Below are positions 45,893 to 55,570 of a stretch of DNA of 64,000 bases, in pieces. The notes beneath the pieces are model-generated. The model saw nothing but the letters and a program-made list of their open reading frames with translations, made no database searches and was not told where the DNA came from. The stretch is from Priestia iocasae (GTDB taxonomy: Bacteria; Bacillota; Bacilli; Bacillales; Bacillaceae_H): assembly GCF_016909075.1 (NCBI RefSeq), contig NZ_JAFBFC010000001.1, positions 434,001 to 498,000 of the forward strand. Direction: 5' to 3'. Made by a program: the position numbers and the translations under genes. The first letter of the stretch is position 1. Each line of letters starts with the position of its first letter.

Positions 45893-46360
45893 ATGGAAAG
45901 TAGAGTTGAAAGAATAAAGCAGCAGTTGCACTCAGCCAGTTATAAATTAACACCTCAACGTGAGGCGACTGTGAGAGTACTCCTTGAACATGAAGAGGAC
46001 CATTTGAGTGCTGAAGATGTTTATCTCCTCGTCAAGGAAAAATCCCCAGAAATTGGGCTTGCAACTGTATATCGAACGTTAGAATTGCTTACAGAATTAA
46101 AAGTTGTAGATAAAATTAACTTTGGTGATGGGGTATCACGCTATGATCTTCGTAAAGAAGGAGCAGCACATTTTCATCATCACTTAGTGTGTATTGAGTG
46201 TGGTTCGGTCGATGAAATTCAAGAAGATTTACTTGAAGACGTAGAAGAGATTGTGGAAAAGCAATGGAAATTTAAAATTAAAGATCATCGCTTGACATTC
46301 CATGGTATCTGTTATCGTTGCCATGATGATGATGATCAAAATAATGACGATGCAAATTAA
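45893..46360 (+). CDS. fur: ferric uptake regulator Fur
   Basis: Iron-responsive repressor, 155 aa. N-terminal winged helix (LTPQREATVR), hinge, then dimerisation domain with HFHHHLVCIEC and the second zinc pair CYRC. Start ATG 45893 gives MESRVERIKQQL, aligned with B. subtilis Fur; the frame is open upstream to 45872. The C-terminal tail after CYRCH is Asp/Asn-rich (HDDDDQNNDDAN) and probably unstructured. Confidence 0.96.
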   Translation: MESRVERIKQQLHSASYKLTPQREATVRVLLEHEEDHLSAEDVYLLVKEKSPEIGLATVYRTLELLTELKVVDKINFGDGVSRYDLRKEGAAHFHHHLVCIECGSVDEIQEDLLEDVEEIVEKQWKFKIKDHRLTFHGICYRCHDDDDQNNDDAN

Positions 46361-46363
46361 AGC

Positions 46364-46397
46364 AAAACCTTTTCCATTGAGGAGAAGGTTTTCTTCA
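46364..46397 (+). terminator. terminator of fur
   Basis: 12-bp stem with one G-U (AAAACCTTTTCC with GGAGAAGGTTTT), five-base loop. Confidence 0.8.
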
Positions 46398-46571
46398 TTT
46401 TTACATAATAAATAGAAAGCATTGTTCCTATGCCTATCCTTTATAAGATAGAAGTATCGAAAAGACATCTGTTTTTCAATCTTTTCATCTTTAGATTACC
46501 TGTAATAGCATGTATAAAACCTGTCCATGTTGGCATATCTTCTAATAAGTAATGACAATGGAGGATATAAC

Positions 46572-46799
46572 ATGAAATCATGGATGGAATTATTATATAA
46601 TACTTGTAAAGTGTTTGTTCTATTTACAGGATTTACGGTACTGTTTTATTATGGAATGATTTGGGTTCATAAAGAATACGAGAGCTATCAAAGATATGAA
46701 GAACCTAAAGGGGCGGCCATAAAAGTGATGAGCATGCAAATTGACGAGGAGAAAACATGGTTGCAGCGACTATTAATGTTTTATCAAAATGGGGAGTAG
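46572..46799 (+). CDS. yqzK: YqzK family protein (DUF4227)
   Basis: 75-aa protein with one transmembrane helix (about residues 11-31) and a cytoplasmic or external charged tail. GGAGG precedes ATG 46572; the frame extends upstream to 46527 without an SD. Lies between fur and xerD exactly as in B. subtilis. Six bases separate it from the xerD start. Function unknown. Confidence 0.85.
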   Translation: MKSWMELLYNTCKVFVLFTGFTVLFYYGMIWVHKEYESYQRYEEPKGAAIKVMSMQIDEEKTWLQRLLMFYQNGE

Positions 46800-46805
46800 A
46801 GTACA

Positions 46806-47699
46806 TTGAAGGATCAAATTCAAGATTTTATCCATTACTTAGTAGTAGAGAGAGGATTGGCTAAAAATACGATAGATTCATATGAGCGAGACTTGAAAAA
46901 GTATGTACAATTTTTACAGAGCGTAGAGCAACTTCAAACGGTTAACGAGGTATCTCGAACACATATTGTATCGTTTTTACGTTATTTAAAGGACCAACAA
47001 AAATCGTCTAAAACAATTGCTAGACACATTGCTTCTATTCGTTCGTTTCATCAGTTTTTATTGAGGGAAAAAGTAGCTGAACAAGATCCAACCGTTCATA
47101 TTGAAACTCCTCAATTAGAACGAAAGTTACCTAAAGTCTTATCAACAGAAGAAGTGGATGCATTACTTTCATCTTCCAACACTCGTACACCTCTAGGGAT
47201 AAGAGACAAAGCGATGCTTGAAGTGTTATATGCAACAGGAATTCGCGTATCTGAATTAGTTAATCTGAATATATCAGACGTACATCTCACAATGGGCTTT
47301 ATTCGTTGTCTAGGAAAGGGTAACAAAGAGCGAATTGTACCGATTGGACGGATGGCTACAGAGATGATTAGTACGTATTTAAATCAAGCTCGCCCAGCAT
47401 TAACAAAACAGCGAAGTGTAGATGAATCTTTGTTTGTAAATCATCATGGAAAGCGACTGACACGCCAAGGCTTTTGGAAGATTTTGAAAAAACTTGCAAG
47501 AGAAGCACGAATTGAAAAAGAGTTAACTCCTCACACATTACGTCATTCTTTTGCTACACATTTATTAGAAAACGGTGCAGATTTGAGGGCGGTTCAAGAA
47601 ATGCTAGGACACGCCGATATTTCTACTACTCAAATTTATACTCATGTAACAAAAACTCGGTTAAAAGATGTGTATAATCAATTTCATCCGAGAGCGTAA
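46806..47699 (+). CDS. xerD: site-specific tyrosine recombinase XerD
   Basis: Chromosome-dimer resolving recombinase acting with XerC at dif. N-terminal SAM-like core-binding domain (residues 1-90), C-terminal catalytic domain with R147, K171, H243, R246, H269 and nucleophile Y278. 297 aa; TTG start behind GGGGAG. Housekeeping position next to fur and yqzK, so not a mobile-element integrase. Confidence 0.95.
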   Translation: MKDQIQDFIHYLVVERGLAKNTIDSYERDLKKYVQFLQSVEQLQTVNEVSRTHIVSFLRYLKDQQKSSKTIARHIASIRSFHQFLLREKVAEQDPTVHIETPQLERKLPKVLSTEEVDALLSSSNTRTPLGIRDKAMLEVLYATGIRVSELVNLNISDVHLTMGFIRCLGKGNKERIVPIGRMATEMISTYLNQARPALTKQRSVDESLFVNHHGKRLTRQGFWKILKKLAREARIEKELTPHTLRHSFATHLLENGADLRAVQEMLGHADISTTQIYTHVTKTRLKDVYNQFHPRA

Positions 47700-47708
47700 T
47701 GATCATTT

Positions 47709-47796
47709 AGCCTACTTTTTAACGATTTCGTAGAGGAAGCTTAGTTGTCAATAGGCTTCATAAAGGCGAATAAAAAGGTAGGCTTTATGTATTTTT
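47709..47796 (+). terminator. terminator of xerD
   Basis: AGCCTACTTTTT (47709-47720) pairs with AAAAAGGTAGGCT (47772-47784) across a long loop. ATTTTTTG follows. Confidence 0.6.
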
Positions 47797-47816
47797 TGTA
47801 ACCGCTTTTAAAAAGA

Positions 47817-47865
47817 TGTACAAATGAATTGAAAACATTTATACTTAGGTTGTCAGACTTCTGAC
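47817..47865 (+). promoter_or_regulatory. deoB-punA-pdp promoter and palindromic operator
   Basis: TGTACA (47817-47822), 17-bp spacer, TATACT (47840-47845). GTCAGA-CT-TCTGAC (47852-47865) is a perfect 6-bp-arm palindrome at the predicted transcription start. It may be the operator of the nucleoside operon; the repressor is not known. Confidence 0.45.
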
Positions 47866-47943
47866 GTGTTAGAGTTTTGATTAAATGAATATGAAGTGGG
47901 AAAGTTACAACTAAAAGGTTTAAATAATGGAGGGAACACATAG

Positions 47944-49128
47944 ATGTCTACTCATACATATAAGCGTATTTTTTTAATTGTGATGGATTCAGTTGGAATC
48001 GGTGAAGCGCCTGACGCTGCAAAGTTTAACGATGAAGGTGCTGATACATTAGGCCACATTGCTGAACATAGAGGTGGCTTACATATGCCAAATATGGCGA
48101 AGTTAGGATTAAGTAACATTCGAGAAATTAAAGGGATTGAAAAGGCAGAACAACCTTTAGGTTACTATACAAAAATGCAGGAAGTATCTGCTGGAAAAGA
48201 TACAATGACAGGTCATTGGGAAATTATGGGGTTGAGAATTGATACACCTTTCAATGTTTTCCCAGACGGGTTTCCACCAGAGCTTATTTCACAATTAGAA
48301 GAAAAAACGGGACGTAAAATTATCGGTAATAAGCCAGCTTCAGGAACAGAGATTTTAGATGAGCTAGGCGAAGAGCACATGAAAACAGGTGACTTAATTG
48401 TTTACACATCTGCAGACTCTGTTCTTCAAATTGCTGCTCATGAAGACATTGTACCAATTGATGAGCTTTATAAAATCTGTGAAATTGCTCGAGAGTTGAC
48501 ACTCGATGACCCTTACATGATTGGACGTGTAATTGCTCGCCCATTTTTAGGTGAACCAGGCAACTTCCAACGCACATCTAATCGTCATGATTATGCGCTA
48601 AAACCATTCGGTCGTACAGTCATGAATGAATTAAAAGATAATAATCTTGATGTTATCTCAATTGGTAAAATTGCCGATATTTATGATGGCGAAGGAGTTA
48701 CACAATCTTTAAGAACAAAGTCTAATATGGATGGAATGGACAAGTTAGTAGATACATTAAACATGGACTTTACAGGATTAAGCTTTGTTAATCTTGTTGA
48801 TTTTGATGCGCTATTTGGACACCGTCGCGATCCACAAGGATATGGAGATGCACTAGAAGAATACGATGAAAGACTAACAGGAGCTTTAGAGTTATTAAAA
48901 GAAGATGATTTATTGATCATTACAGCTGATCATGGAAATGACCCTATTCACCATGGAACAGATCATACGAGAGAATACGTTCCATTATTAGTGTATAGCC
49001 CAAGTATGAAAGTAGGAAAAGAGTTACCAATTCGCGAAACGTTCGCTGATATTGGTGCCACAATAGCCGAAAACTTTAACGTTACACTACCAAAGCACGG
49101 AAAAAGTTTTTTAAAAGAATTAAATTAA
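47944..49128 (+). CDS. deoB: phosphopentomutase
   Basis: Alkaline-phosphatase-superfamily mutase interconverting (deoxy)ribose-1-phosphate and -5-phosphate. 394 aa. Metal and phospho-Thr site are in [12 protein letters not shown] and [11 protein letters not shown] (Thr nucleophile), with C-terminal ligands in TADHGNDP and GTDHTRE. SD GGAGGG. First gene of a nucleoside-salvage operon; B. subtilis name drm. Confidence 0.96.
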   Translation: MSTHTYKRIFLIVMDSVGIGEAPDAAKFNDEGADTLGHIAEHRGGLHMPNMAKLGLSNIREIKGIEKAEQPLGYYTKMQEVSAGKDTMTGHWEIMGLRIDTPFNVFPDGFPPELISQLEEKTGRKIIGNKPASGTEILDELGEEHMKTGDLIVYTSADSVLQIAAHEDIVPIDELYKICEIARELTLDDPYMIGRVIARPFLGEPGNFQRTSNRHDYALKPFGRTVMNELKDNNLDVISIGKIADIYDGEGVTQSLRTKSNMDGMDKLVDTLNMDFTGLSFVNLVDFDALFGHRRDPQGYGDALEEYDERLTGALELLKEDDLLIITADHGNDPIHHGTDHTREYVPLLVYSPSMKVGKELPIRETFADIGATIAENFNVTLPKHGKSFLKELN

Positions 49129-49148
49129 TAATTGAGGGAGAGATATAA

Positions 49149-49973
49149 ATGGATCGTCAATTAATTGCAAAGTCAGCTCAATTTATTCAAGAAAAATATG
49201 AAACAACACCCAAAGTTGGATTAATTCTAGGATCAGGATTAGGTGTCTTAGCAGATGAAATTCAAGACGCTGTGAAAATTCCTTATAATGAAATTCCAGA
49301 ATTCCCGATTTCAACTGTAGAAGGACATGCAGGACAGCTTGTACTTGGGACGATTCATAATGTTCCAGTTGTAGCGATGCAAGGTCGTTTTCATTTCTAT
49401 GAGGGATACGGATTAGACAAAGTAACATTCCCTGTACGTGTAATGAAAGAGCTAGGAGTTCAAACGTTAATCGTAACGAATGCAGCGGGTGGAGTAAATG
49501 AATCCTATGAGCCAGGAGATTTAATGATCATTAGTGACCATATTAATAATTTTGGTACAAATCCATTAATTGGACCAAACGATTCTACTTTAGGTGTACG
49601 CTTCCCAGATATGTCAGAGGCTTACTGCAAAAATCTTCGTGCATTAGCAAAAGATGTAGCGAGTAAATTAACGATTCATGTACAAGAAGGTGTATATGTA
49701 GGAAATACAGGTCCAACATACGAAACACCTGCTGAAGTACGTATGTTACGTACATTAGGAGGAGATGCAGTTGGAATGTCAACAGTACCAGAAGTAATTG
49801 TAGCTCGTCATGCAGGTATGAAGGTATTAGGTATTTCTTGTATCTCTAATATGGCAGCGGGTATTCTTGATCAACCATTACATCACGATGAGGTAATTGA
49901 GACAACAGAAAAAGTAAAGCAGCAATTCTTATCCCTTGTAAAAGAGTTAGTAAAAGAAATTCCAAATCATTAA
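49149..49973 (+). CDS. punA: purine-nucleoside phosphorylase
   Basis: Trimeric PNP (class I) phosphorolysing guanosine and inosine. 274 aa, phosphate site GSGLG (about 29-33), MQGRFHFYEGY, TNAAGGVN and the MSTVPE active-site stretch. SD GAGGGAGAG. 20 nt after deoB. Counterpart of B. subtilis pupG. Confidence 0.95.
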   Translation: MDRQLIAKSAQFIQEKYETTPKVGLILGSGLGVLADEIQDAVKIPYNEIPEFPISTVEGHAGQLVLGTIHNVPVVAMQGRFHFYEGYGLDKVTFPVRVMKELGVQTLIVTNAAGGVNESYEPGDLMIISDHINNFGTNPLIGPNDSTLGVRFPDMSEAYCKNLRALAKDVASKLTIHVQEGVYVGNTGPTYETPAEVRMLRTLGGDAVGMSTVPEVIVARHAGMKVLGISCISNMAAGILDQPLHHDEVIETTEKVKQQFLSLVKELVKEIPNH

Positions 49974-49997
49974 TTAAAAGAGAAGGGGTTATCAATC

Positions 49998-51302
49998 ATG
50001 AGAATGGTGGATTTAATTCAGAAGAAGCGAGATGGACAAGAGTTATCTACAGAAGAAATTCAAATGATTATTAAAGGTTTTACCGATGGTTCAATTCCAG
50101 ATTATCAAATGAGTGCATTTGCAATGGCTACTTATTTTCAAGGAATGTCTGAACAAGAACGCGCTGATTTAACAATGGCGATGGTTGAATCTGGAGATGT
50201 AATTGACCTTTCAGAAATTGAAGGAGTGAAAGTAGATAAACATAGTACAGGTGGTGTTGGTGATACAACAACATTAGTGCTTGCTCCTCTCGTGGCAGCA
50301 GTAGGGGTTCCAGTTGCTAAGATGTCAGGTCGTGGTCTAGGTCATACAGGTGGTACAATTGACAAATTAGAGGCTGTTCCTGGATTTCATGTAGAAATTG
50401 ATAAACAACAGTTTATTGATTTAGTGAATAAAAATAAAGTGGCTGTTATTGGTCAAACAGGTAACTTAACACCTGCTGATAAAAAGCTATATGCATTGCG
50501 TGATGTAACGGCAACAGTAAATAGCATTCCTCTTATTGCAAGCTCTATTATGAGTAAGAAGATTGCAGCAGGAGCAGATGCGATTGTATTAGATGTAAAA
50601 ACAGGTGCTGGTGCATTTATGAAAGATTTAGACGATGCAAAAGAACTGGCACAAGCAATGGTAAACATCGGAAACAACGTTGGACGTGAAACAATGGCTG
50701 TCATTTCTGATATGAGTCAGCCGCTTGGATTCGCTATTGGAAATGCATTAGAGATTCAAGAAGCGATTGATACGTTAAAGGGTGAAGGACCGAAAGATTT
50801 AGAGGAGCTTTGTTTAGCACTAGGAAGCTACATGGTCTATCTTGCTAAGAAAGCAGATAGCCTAGAGCAAGCTCGTGAAATGTTAGAAGAAGTAATCAAA
50901 AATGGTAAAGCGCTTGAAGCATTAAAAGTATTTTTAAGTGCTCAAGGTGGAGACGGCTCTGTTGTTGATGACCCTTCTAAATTACCACAAGCAGAATATG
51001 TGATTGATCTTGAAGCAAAAGAAGATGGTTATGTATCTGAGATTATTGCCGATTCAATTGGAACAGCCGCAATGCTCTTAGGAGCAGGACGTGCAACAAA
51101 AGAGTCTGAAATTGACTTGGCAGTAGGTTTGATGTTGAGAAAGAAAATTGGTGACGCAGTAAAAGCTGGAGATGCACTTGTTACCATTTATAGTAATCAA
51201 GATCAGATTGAAGATGTAAAAGAAAAAATTTACAACAGCATTAAAATCTCGAAAGACAAAGTGGAAGCACCACCGCTTGTTTATGGGACAATCGAGAAAT
51301 AA
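49998..51302 (+). CDS. pdp: pyrimidine-nucleoside phosphorylase
   Basis: Phosphorylase for uridine, thymidine and deoxyuridine, 434 aa. Signature [13 protein letters not shown], helical N-domain, phosphate-binding [11 protein letters not shown] and [19 protein letters not shown]. In B. subtilis pdp belongs to the deoR operon; here it is joined to deoB-punA. It releases uracil and thymine, the substrates of the preTA-hydA cluster. Confidence 0.95.
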   Translation: MRMVDLIQKKRDGQELSTEEIQMIIKGFTDGSIPDYQMSAFAMATYFQGMSEQERADLTMAMVESGDVIDLSEIEGVKVDKHSTGGVGDTTTLVLAPLVAAVGVPVAKMSGRGLGHTGGTIDKLEAVPGFHVEIDKQQFIDLVNKNKVAVIGQTGNLTPADKKLYALRDVTATVNSIPLIASSIMSKKIAAGADAIVLDVKTGAGAFMKDLDDAKELAQAMVNIGNNVGRETMAVISDMSQPLGFAIGNALEIQEAIDTLKGEGPKDLEELCLALGSYMVYLAKKADSLEQAREMLEEVIKNGKALEALKVFLSAQGGDGSVVDDPSKLPQAEYVIDLEAKEDGYVSEIIADSIGTAAMLLGAGRATKESEIDLAVGLMLRKKIGDAVKAGDALVTIYSNQDQIEDVKEKIYNSIKISKDKVEAPPLVYGTIEK

Positions 51303-51309
51303 ATATAGA

Positions 51310-51349
51310 AAAAAGCGCAAAGAGCTTACAGCTCTTTGCGCTTTTTATT
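51310..51349 (+). terminator. terminator of deoB-punA-pdp
   Basis: 16-bp perfect stem (51310-51325 with 51331-51346), five-base loop, T-run. Confidence 0.95.
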
Positions 51350-51454
51350 TGATAAAAAATGTTTTCTGCTCTCAAGCACACTAGCTGCTTTTGTGCAAAG
51401 TGAATAGAAAGAAAGAGAAGAGGCATTATTTCGTATTGTCACAAAATAATGATT

Positions 51455-51484
51455 GTATAAATAATGACTTCATTGGAAAAAATA
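51455..51484 (+). promoter_or_regulatory. sigma-F/sigma-G type promoter of dacF
   Basis: GTATA (51455-51459), 15-bp spacer, GGAAAAAATA (51475-51484), a very good match to the forespore sigma-F pattern. dacF is forespore-expressed in B. subtilis. Predicted start near 51491. Confidence 0.7.
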
Positions 51485-51513
51485 GGAGGTATAAAGAATG
51501 GAGGTTTGTGGAG

Positions 51514-52680
51514 ATGAGACGATTTTTAATGATAATGGTACTCACGACTTTTTTATTTCCACTTATATCGCAACCTGTTTTAGCTAATGAAAAGTCTACA
51601 TCAGAGTTAGCCGATAAAGCGAAATCTGCAGTTTTAGTTGAGCGAGATACCGGAGAAATATTATACGACAAGAATAGCAATGAGCAACTTCCTCCTGCTA
51701 GTATGACTAAAATTATGACAATGATTTTAATCATGGAAGCACTTGATACTGGAAAAATAACGATGACAGAAAAAGTTCGCACAAGTGAGTATGCGGCATC
51801 AATGGGTGGATCGCAAATTTTCCTTGAACCAGGCGAAGAAATGACCGTCAATGAAATGCTAAAAGGAATTGCAATTGGATCAGGGAATGATGCATCTGTT
51901 GCAATGGCCGAGCATATTGCAGGCTCAGAAGAAGCATTTGTCAAAATGATGAATGATAAGGTACAGGAGTTAGGATTAAAGAATACAAAGTTTCAAAATC
52001 CAACTGGATTACCAACAAGTAACCATTATAGCACTTCGTATGATATGGCTATGATGGCAAAAGAGTTATTAAAGTATGAAGATATTACAAATTACACAGG
52101 TAAATACGAAGATTATTTAAGAGAAAAAACAGATAAGAAGTTTTGGCTTGTTAATACAAATCGACTGGTAAAGTTTTACGATGGTGTAGATGGTGTGAAA
52201 ACAGGTTATACATCAGAAGCAAAATATTGTTTAACTGCTACAGCGAAAAAAGGCAACATGCGTGTTATTGCAGTTGTGTTCGGAGCAGACACACCGAAAG
52301 ATCGAAACTCACAAATTACAAAAATGCTTGATTATGCATTTAGTCAATATGAAACATCACCTGTTCATGAAAGAGATGCTGTAATTGCAAAAGCACAAGT
52401 AAATAAGGGGCATAAAAAAGAAGTAAATGTTGTGACATCTGAACCTATCTCTGTTCTGTTGAAAAAAGGTGCTTCAGCAAAAGAGATTACAACAGAAGTG
52501 AAATTAAAGAAAACCATTCATGCTCCTATTCAAAAAGGCGATGAGATTGGGACTATTGTTATTAAAAAGAAAAATGATGTGCTCAGTACGTCTCCACTTG
52601 TGGCTGGTGAAGAAATTAAAGAAGCGTCATGGTGGCAGTTATTTAAACGAAGCTTCTCTATCTTTACGCAGTCTTCATAA
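51514..52680 (+). CDS. dacF: D-alanyl-D-alanine carboxypeptidase DacF
   Basis: Penicillin-binding DD-carboxypeptidase that trims cortex peptidoglycan peptides in the forespore. 388 aa from ATG 51514: signal peptide with cleavage near PVLANE, SxxK S63-MTK66, SGN at 123-125, KTG at 229-231, then the C-terminal PBP5-like beta domain. GGAGG (51500-51504) is nine bases before the ATG. The frame extends upstream to 51391, but that precedes the sigma-F promoter. Upstream of spoIIAA as in B. subtilis. Confidence 0.93.
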   Translation: MRRFLMIMVLTTFLFPLISQPVLANEKSTSELADKAKSAVLVERDTGEILYDKNSNEQLPPASMTKIMTMILIMEALDTGKITMTEKVRTSEYAASMGGSQIFLEPGEEMTVNEMLKGIAIGSGNDASVAMAEHIAGSEEAFVKMMNDKVQELGLKNTKFQNPTGLPTSNHYSTSYDMAMMAKELLKYEDITNYTGKYEDYLREKTDKKFWLVNTNRLVKFYDGVDGVKTGYTSEAKYCLTATAKKGNMRVIAVVFGADTPKDRNSQITKMLDYAFSQYETSPVHERDAVIAKAQVNKGHKKEVNVVTSEPISVLLKKGASAKEITTEVKLKKTIHAPIQKGDEIGTIVIKKKNDVLSTSPLVAGEEIKEASWWQLFKRSFSIFTQSS

Positions 52681-52724
52681 TAGAACTGCTAAAATTGCCG
52701 AAATTCTACTAGTTTTGTCATCTA

Positions 52725-52752
52725 GAAGGAATCCATCTTTTAAATAGCGAAA
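52725..52752 (+). promoter_or_regulatory. sigma-H promoter of the spoIIA operon
   Basis: GAAGGAATC (52725-52733), 12-bp spacer, AGCGAAA (52746-52752), against consensus RNAGGAWWW and RNNGAAT with one mismatch each. Sigma-H and Spo0A drive spoIIA in B. subtilis. Confidence 0.7.
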
Positions 52753-52786
52753 GACTGACTATACGATTGCGAGGAGGGTTTGTACA

Positions 52787-53137
52787 GTGAGTCTTTCTGT
52801 TGATTTAGAATTAAAGCAAGATGTGTTGCTCGTACGTTTAGGTGGGGAATTAGATCATCATACAGCTGATCACCTAAGACAAAAGATTACAGAGGTATTA
52901 GAGCAAGGAAGCGTTCATCATATTTTATTAAATTTAGAAAATCTCACTTTTATGGATAGCTCGGGATTAGGAGTTATTCTAGGGCGTTATAAGCAAATTC
53001 GAAACAATGGCGGAGAAATGGTTGTGTGCTCAATTTCTCCATCAATTGAACGTTTATTTGATATGTCTGGTTTGTTCAAGATTATTAAATTGGAACTAGA
53101 TGAGCAAAATGCATTGCAAAAATTGGGGGTGGCATAA
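52787..53137 (+). CDS. spoIIAA: anti-anti-sigma factor SpoIIAA
   Basis: STAS-domain protein that, when dephosphorylated by SpoIIE, releases sigma-F from SpoIIAB. 116 aa. Phospho-acceptor S58 in MDSSGLGV (D57-S58-S59). GTG start with GAGGAGGG. It overlaps spoIIAB by one base (TAATG). Confidence 0.96.
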   Translation: MSLSVDLELKQDVLLVRLGGELDHHTADHLRQKITEVLEQGSVHHILLNLENLTFMDSSGLGVILGRYKQIRNNGGEMVVCSISPSIERLFDMSGLFKIIKLELDEQNALQKLGVA

Positions 53138-53580
53138 TGAAAAACGAAATGCACCTTCAATTTTCTGCGTTAAGTCAGAATGAATCATTCGCTCGTGTAA
53201 CAGTTGCGGCATTTGTCACACAGCTTGATCCAACAATGGATGAAATTACTGAAATTAAAACAGTTGTATCAGAAGCTGTTACAAACGCCATTATTCATGG
53301 GTATGAAAGCAAATCTACAGGAACGGTCTATATATCGGTTTTCTTGCATGATGAAGGAATGGTAGAAATTACGATTAAAGACGAAGGTATTGGCATTGAT
53401 GACGTAGATGAAGCAAAACAACCACTTTTTACAACAAAGCCAGACTTAGAGAGATCAGGAATGGGCTTTACCATTATGGAAAACTTTATGGATGAAATTC
53501 ATGTAGAATCAAGTGTGTTAAATGGAACAACGGTTTATTTAAAAAAGCATTTAGCAAAAAGCAAAGCGCTTTGTAATTAA
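53137..53580 (+). CDS. spoIIAB: anti-sigma-F factor and SpoIIAA kinase SpoIIAB
   Basis: GHKL-fold serine kinase and anti-sigma factor. 147 aa with N-box [12 protein letters not shown]1 box KDEGIGI and G2 box RSGMGFTIM. Overlaps the spoIIAA stop; sigF follows 13 nt later. Confidence 0.96.
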   Translation: MKNEMHLQFSALSQNESFARVTVAAFVTQLDPTMDEITEIKTVVSEAVTNAIIHGYESKSTGTVYISVFLHDEGMVEITIKDEGIGIDDVDEAKQPLFTTKPDLERSGMGFTIMENFMDEIHVESSVLNGTTVYLKKHLAKSKALCN

Positions 53581-53593
53581 GGGAGACTTGCCT

Positions 53594-54352
53594 ATGGATG
53601 TGGAGGTCAAACAAGATAAGAGTGAAAGCTATTTAAAAGATAATGAAGTGAAAGAGTTGATTAAGCGTAGTCAACAAGGTGATCAACAAGCGAGAGATAC
53701 GATTGTGCAAAAAAATATGAGGCTCGTTTGGTCTGTTGTTCAACGATTTATTAATCGTGGATATGAACCAGACGACCTTTTCCAAATAGGATCAATTGGC
53801 TTGTTGAAATCTGTTGATAAATTTGATTTGTCTTATGACGTTAAATTTTCAACCTATGCTGTTCCAATGATTATTGGTGAAATTCAACGCTTCATTCGTG
53901 ATGATGGAACCGTAAAGGTTAGCCGTTCTTTAAAAGAAATGAGCAATAAAATTCGAAAAGCAAAAGATGAACTTTCTAAAAGCTTAGGACGGGTACCTAC
54001 GGTTGTTGAAGTAGCAGAATTCTTAGATTTATCGCCAGAAGAAGTGGTATTAGCGCAAGAAGCAAATCGAGCTCCCTCTTCAATTCATGAAACAGTTTAC
54101 GAAAATGATGGTGATCCTATTACACTACTTGATCAAATTGCCGATCACCAAGAAACAAGATGGTTTGATAAAATTGCTTTAAAAGAAGCAATTGAGGGAC
54201 TAGATGATCGCGAGCGTCTAATTGTCTATTTACGATATTATAAAGATCAAACTCAATCAGAAGTTGCATCCAGGTTAGGCATCTCACAAGTACAAGTGTC
54301 GAGGCTTGAAAAGAAAATTCTTAAACAAATGAAAGCTCGAATGGAAGGTTAA
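53594..54352 (+). CDS. sigF: RNA polymerase sigma factor sigma-F
   Basis: First forespore-specific sigma factor, 252 aa. Region 2 core (GYEPDDLFQIGSIGLLKSVDKFD), region 3, region 4 helix-turn-helix (SEVASRLGISQVQVSRLEKKI). Start ATG 53594 (MDVEVK) with GGGAG eight bases before; TTG 53588 would add two residues. Last gene of the spoIIA operon. Confidence 0.97.
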   Translation: MDVEVKQDKSESYLKDNEVKELIKRSQQGDQQARDTIVQKNMRLVWSVVQRFINRGYEPDDLFQIGSIGLLKSVDKFDLSYDVKFSTYAVPMIIGEIQRFIRDDGTVKVSRSLKEMSNKIRKAKDELSKSLGRVPTVVEVAEFLDLSPEEVVLAQEANRAPSSIHETVYENDGDPITLLDQIADHQETRWFDKIALKEAIEGLDDRERLIVYLRYYKDQTQSEVASRLGISQVQVSRLEKKILKQMKARMEG

Positions 54353-54372
54353 CGCCAATAGTTATGTAGCCT

Positions 54373-54418
54373 AAAGGTGTTGCGAAGAACTAAAAAGTTC
54401 TTTGCGACACCTTTTTTG
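54373..54418 (+). terminator. terminator of spoIIA
   Basis: 19-bp stem with two G-U type pairs, arms 54373-54391 and 54396-54414, AAAA loop, T-run. Confidence 0.93.
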
Positions 54419-54450
54419 TATTTATGGAAATTAATGGTTGTTAACCTGTT

Positions 54451-54480
54451 GTATTAGATAATGGAAGGAAATACATACTA
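54451..54480 (+). promoter_or_regulatory. sigma-G promoter of the spoVA operon
   Basis: CATACTA (54474-54480) is a perfect sigma-G -10 of the CATnnTA type. GTATT (54451-54455) lies 18 bp upstream as -35. spoVA is sigma-G dependent in B. subtilis. Confidence 0.65.
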
Positions 54481-54520
54481 CACCTACAAGGGTGATAACG
54501 ATTTTTGAGGTGTGATGCTG

Positions 54521-55141
54521 ATGGAACAAACGGTTTACTTAAGAATGAGACATCGTGTGCAAGTACATCCAAATGAAACTGTTGTAGTAGGTCAGATTGC
54601 AATGATTGTGGCAGACGAAGAAATAAAACAGCGAATTGAAGGTACTGTCATTCGTCGAGTAAACATGAGTGATAAAAACATTGTCATCATTGACTTAATG
54701 AAAGTAATTAATGAGCTAAATAGTCAATTTAAAAACCTTTCAATTCAAACAGTCGGCCCTTCGCAAACCATTATAGAAGTAGTCTATCGAAAAAGAAACT
54801 ATTCTTTTCCTCTCTTTATTGCTGTATGGCTTTTACTATTTATAGGTGCTTCATTGGCTATTATGAATTTTCATGAAGATGTGAGTATGCGAGCAGTTCA
54901 TCAAAAAATCTTTTATATGCTAACAGGAATACGCGATGAAAAGCCATTACTGTTACAAATTCCGTATTCTATAGGTTTAGGCTTAGGGATGGTGTTGTTT
55001 TTTAATCATTTATTTAGAAAAAGAATTAATGAAGAGCCAAGTCCTCTTGAAGTAGAAATGTTTAATTATCAACAAGATTTAGATCAATACGTAATTATGA
55101 ACGAAAACAAAGAAAGCATGAAGCATATCGATGATCGCTAG
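54521..55141 (+). CDS. spoVAA: stage V sporulation protein AA
   Basis: Component of the SpoVA dipicolinate channel in the spore inner membrane. 206 aa, soluble N-terminal part and two transmembrane helices (about residues 94-112 and 148-166). Start ATG 54521 (MEQTVYLRMRHRV) matches B. subtilis; GTG 54512 and ATG 54515 are in frame but too close to the SD. Overlaps spoVAB by 11 bases. Confidence 0.93.
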   Translation: MEQTVYLRMRHRVQVHPNETVVVGQIAMIVADEEIKQRIEGTVIRRVNMSDKNIVIIDLMKVINELNSQFKNLSIQTVGPSQTIIEVVYRKRNYSFPLFIAVWLLLFIGASLAIMNFHEDVSMRAVHQKIFYMLTGIRDEKPLLLQIPYSIGLGLGMVLFFNHLFRKRINEEPSPLEVEMFNYQQDLDQYVIMNENKESMKHIDDR

Positions 55142-55553
55142 TATATTACTCACGGCTTTGATTGGATTTGCAGGAGGGCTTGCAGTAGGTGGTGGCTTTG
55201 TCGCTTTTTTAACCGTGTTGGGTGTCATTCCTAGACTTATGCAGTTGACGAAAACAATGAAATATATTCAGGCCTATGAGTGGGCAGTAATTAGTGGTGC
55301 AGTCCTAGGAGGATGGGCAGCTCTTCATGATTACACATGGCGATTTCCGACTATTGTCATTATAGTGGTTGGATTAGCGAGTGGTACATTTATTGGAATG
55401 CTGGCTGCCGCTCTTACAGAAGTGCTTAATGTATTACCTATTTTAGCGAAAAGAATTGGGATTGCAGATAAAATTGTTATTTTGTTAATGGCAATCGTAT
55501 TTGGAAAAATATTTGGTTCATTATTTCATTGGGTCTATTTTGTAGATCAGTGA
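55131..55553 (+). CDS. spoVAB: stage V sporulation protein AB
   Basis: 140-aa integral membrane protein with four hydrophobic helices; opens with glycine-rich GFAGGLAVGGGFVAF. Starts inside spoVAA, so coupled. SpoVA channel subunit. Confidence 0.93.
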   Translation: MIASILLTALIGFAGGLAVGGGFVAFLTVLGVIPRLMQLTKTMKYIQAYEWAVISGAVLGGWAALHDYTWRFPTIVIIVVGLASGTFIGMLAAALTEVLNVLPILAKRIGIADKIVILLMAIVFGKIFGSLFHWVYFVDQ

Positions 55554-55570
55554 TAAGGAGGGCATGATTT

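Noticed and set aside
46806-47699. Tyrosine recombinase as a sign of a mobile element
   Set aside because: Full-length XerD in its conserved fur-yqzK-xerD-deoB place; no att repeats or phage genes.
51498-51587. 29-codon ORF with AGGAGG overlapping dacF
   Set aside because: Its SD lies within or before the sigma-F -10, so it would be outside the predicted transcript. It would count only if an upstream promoter is used.
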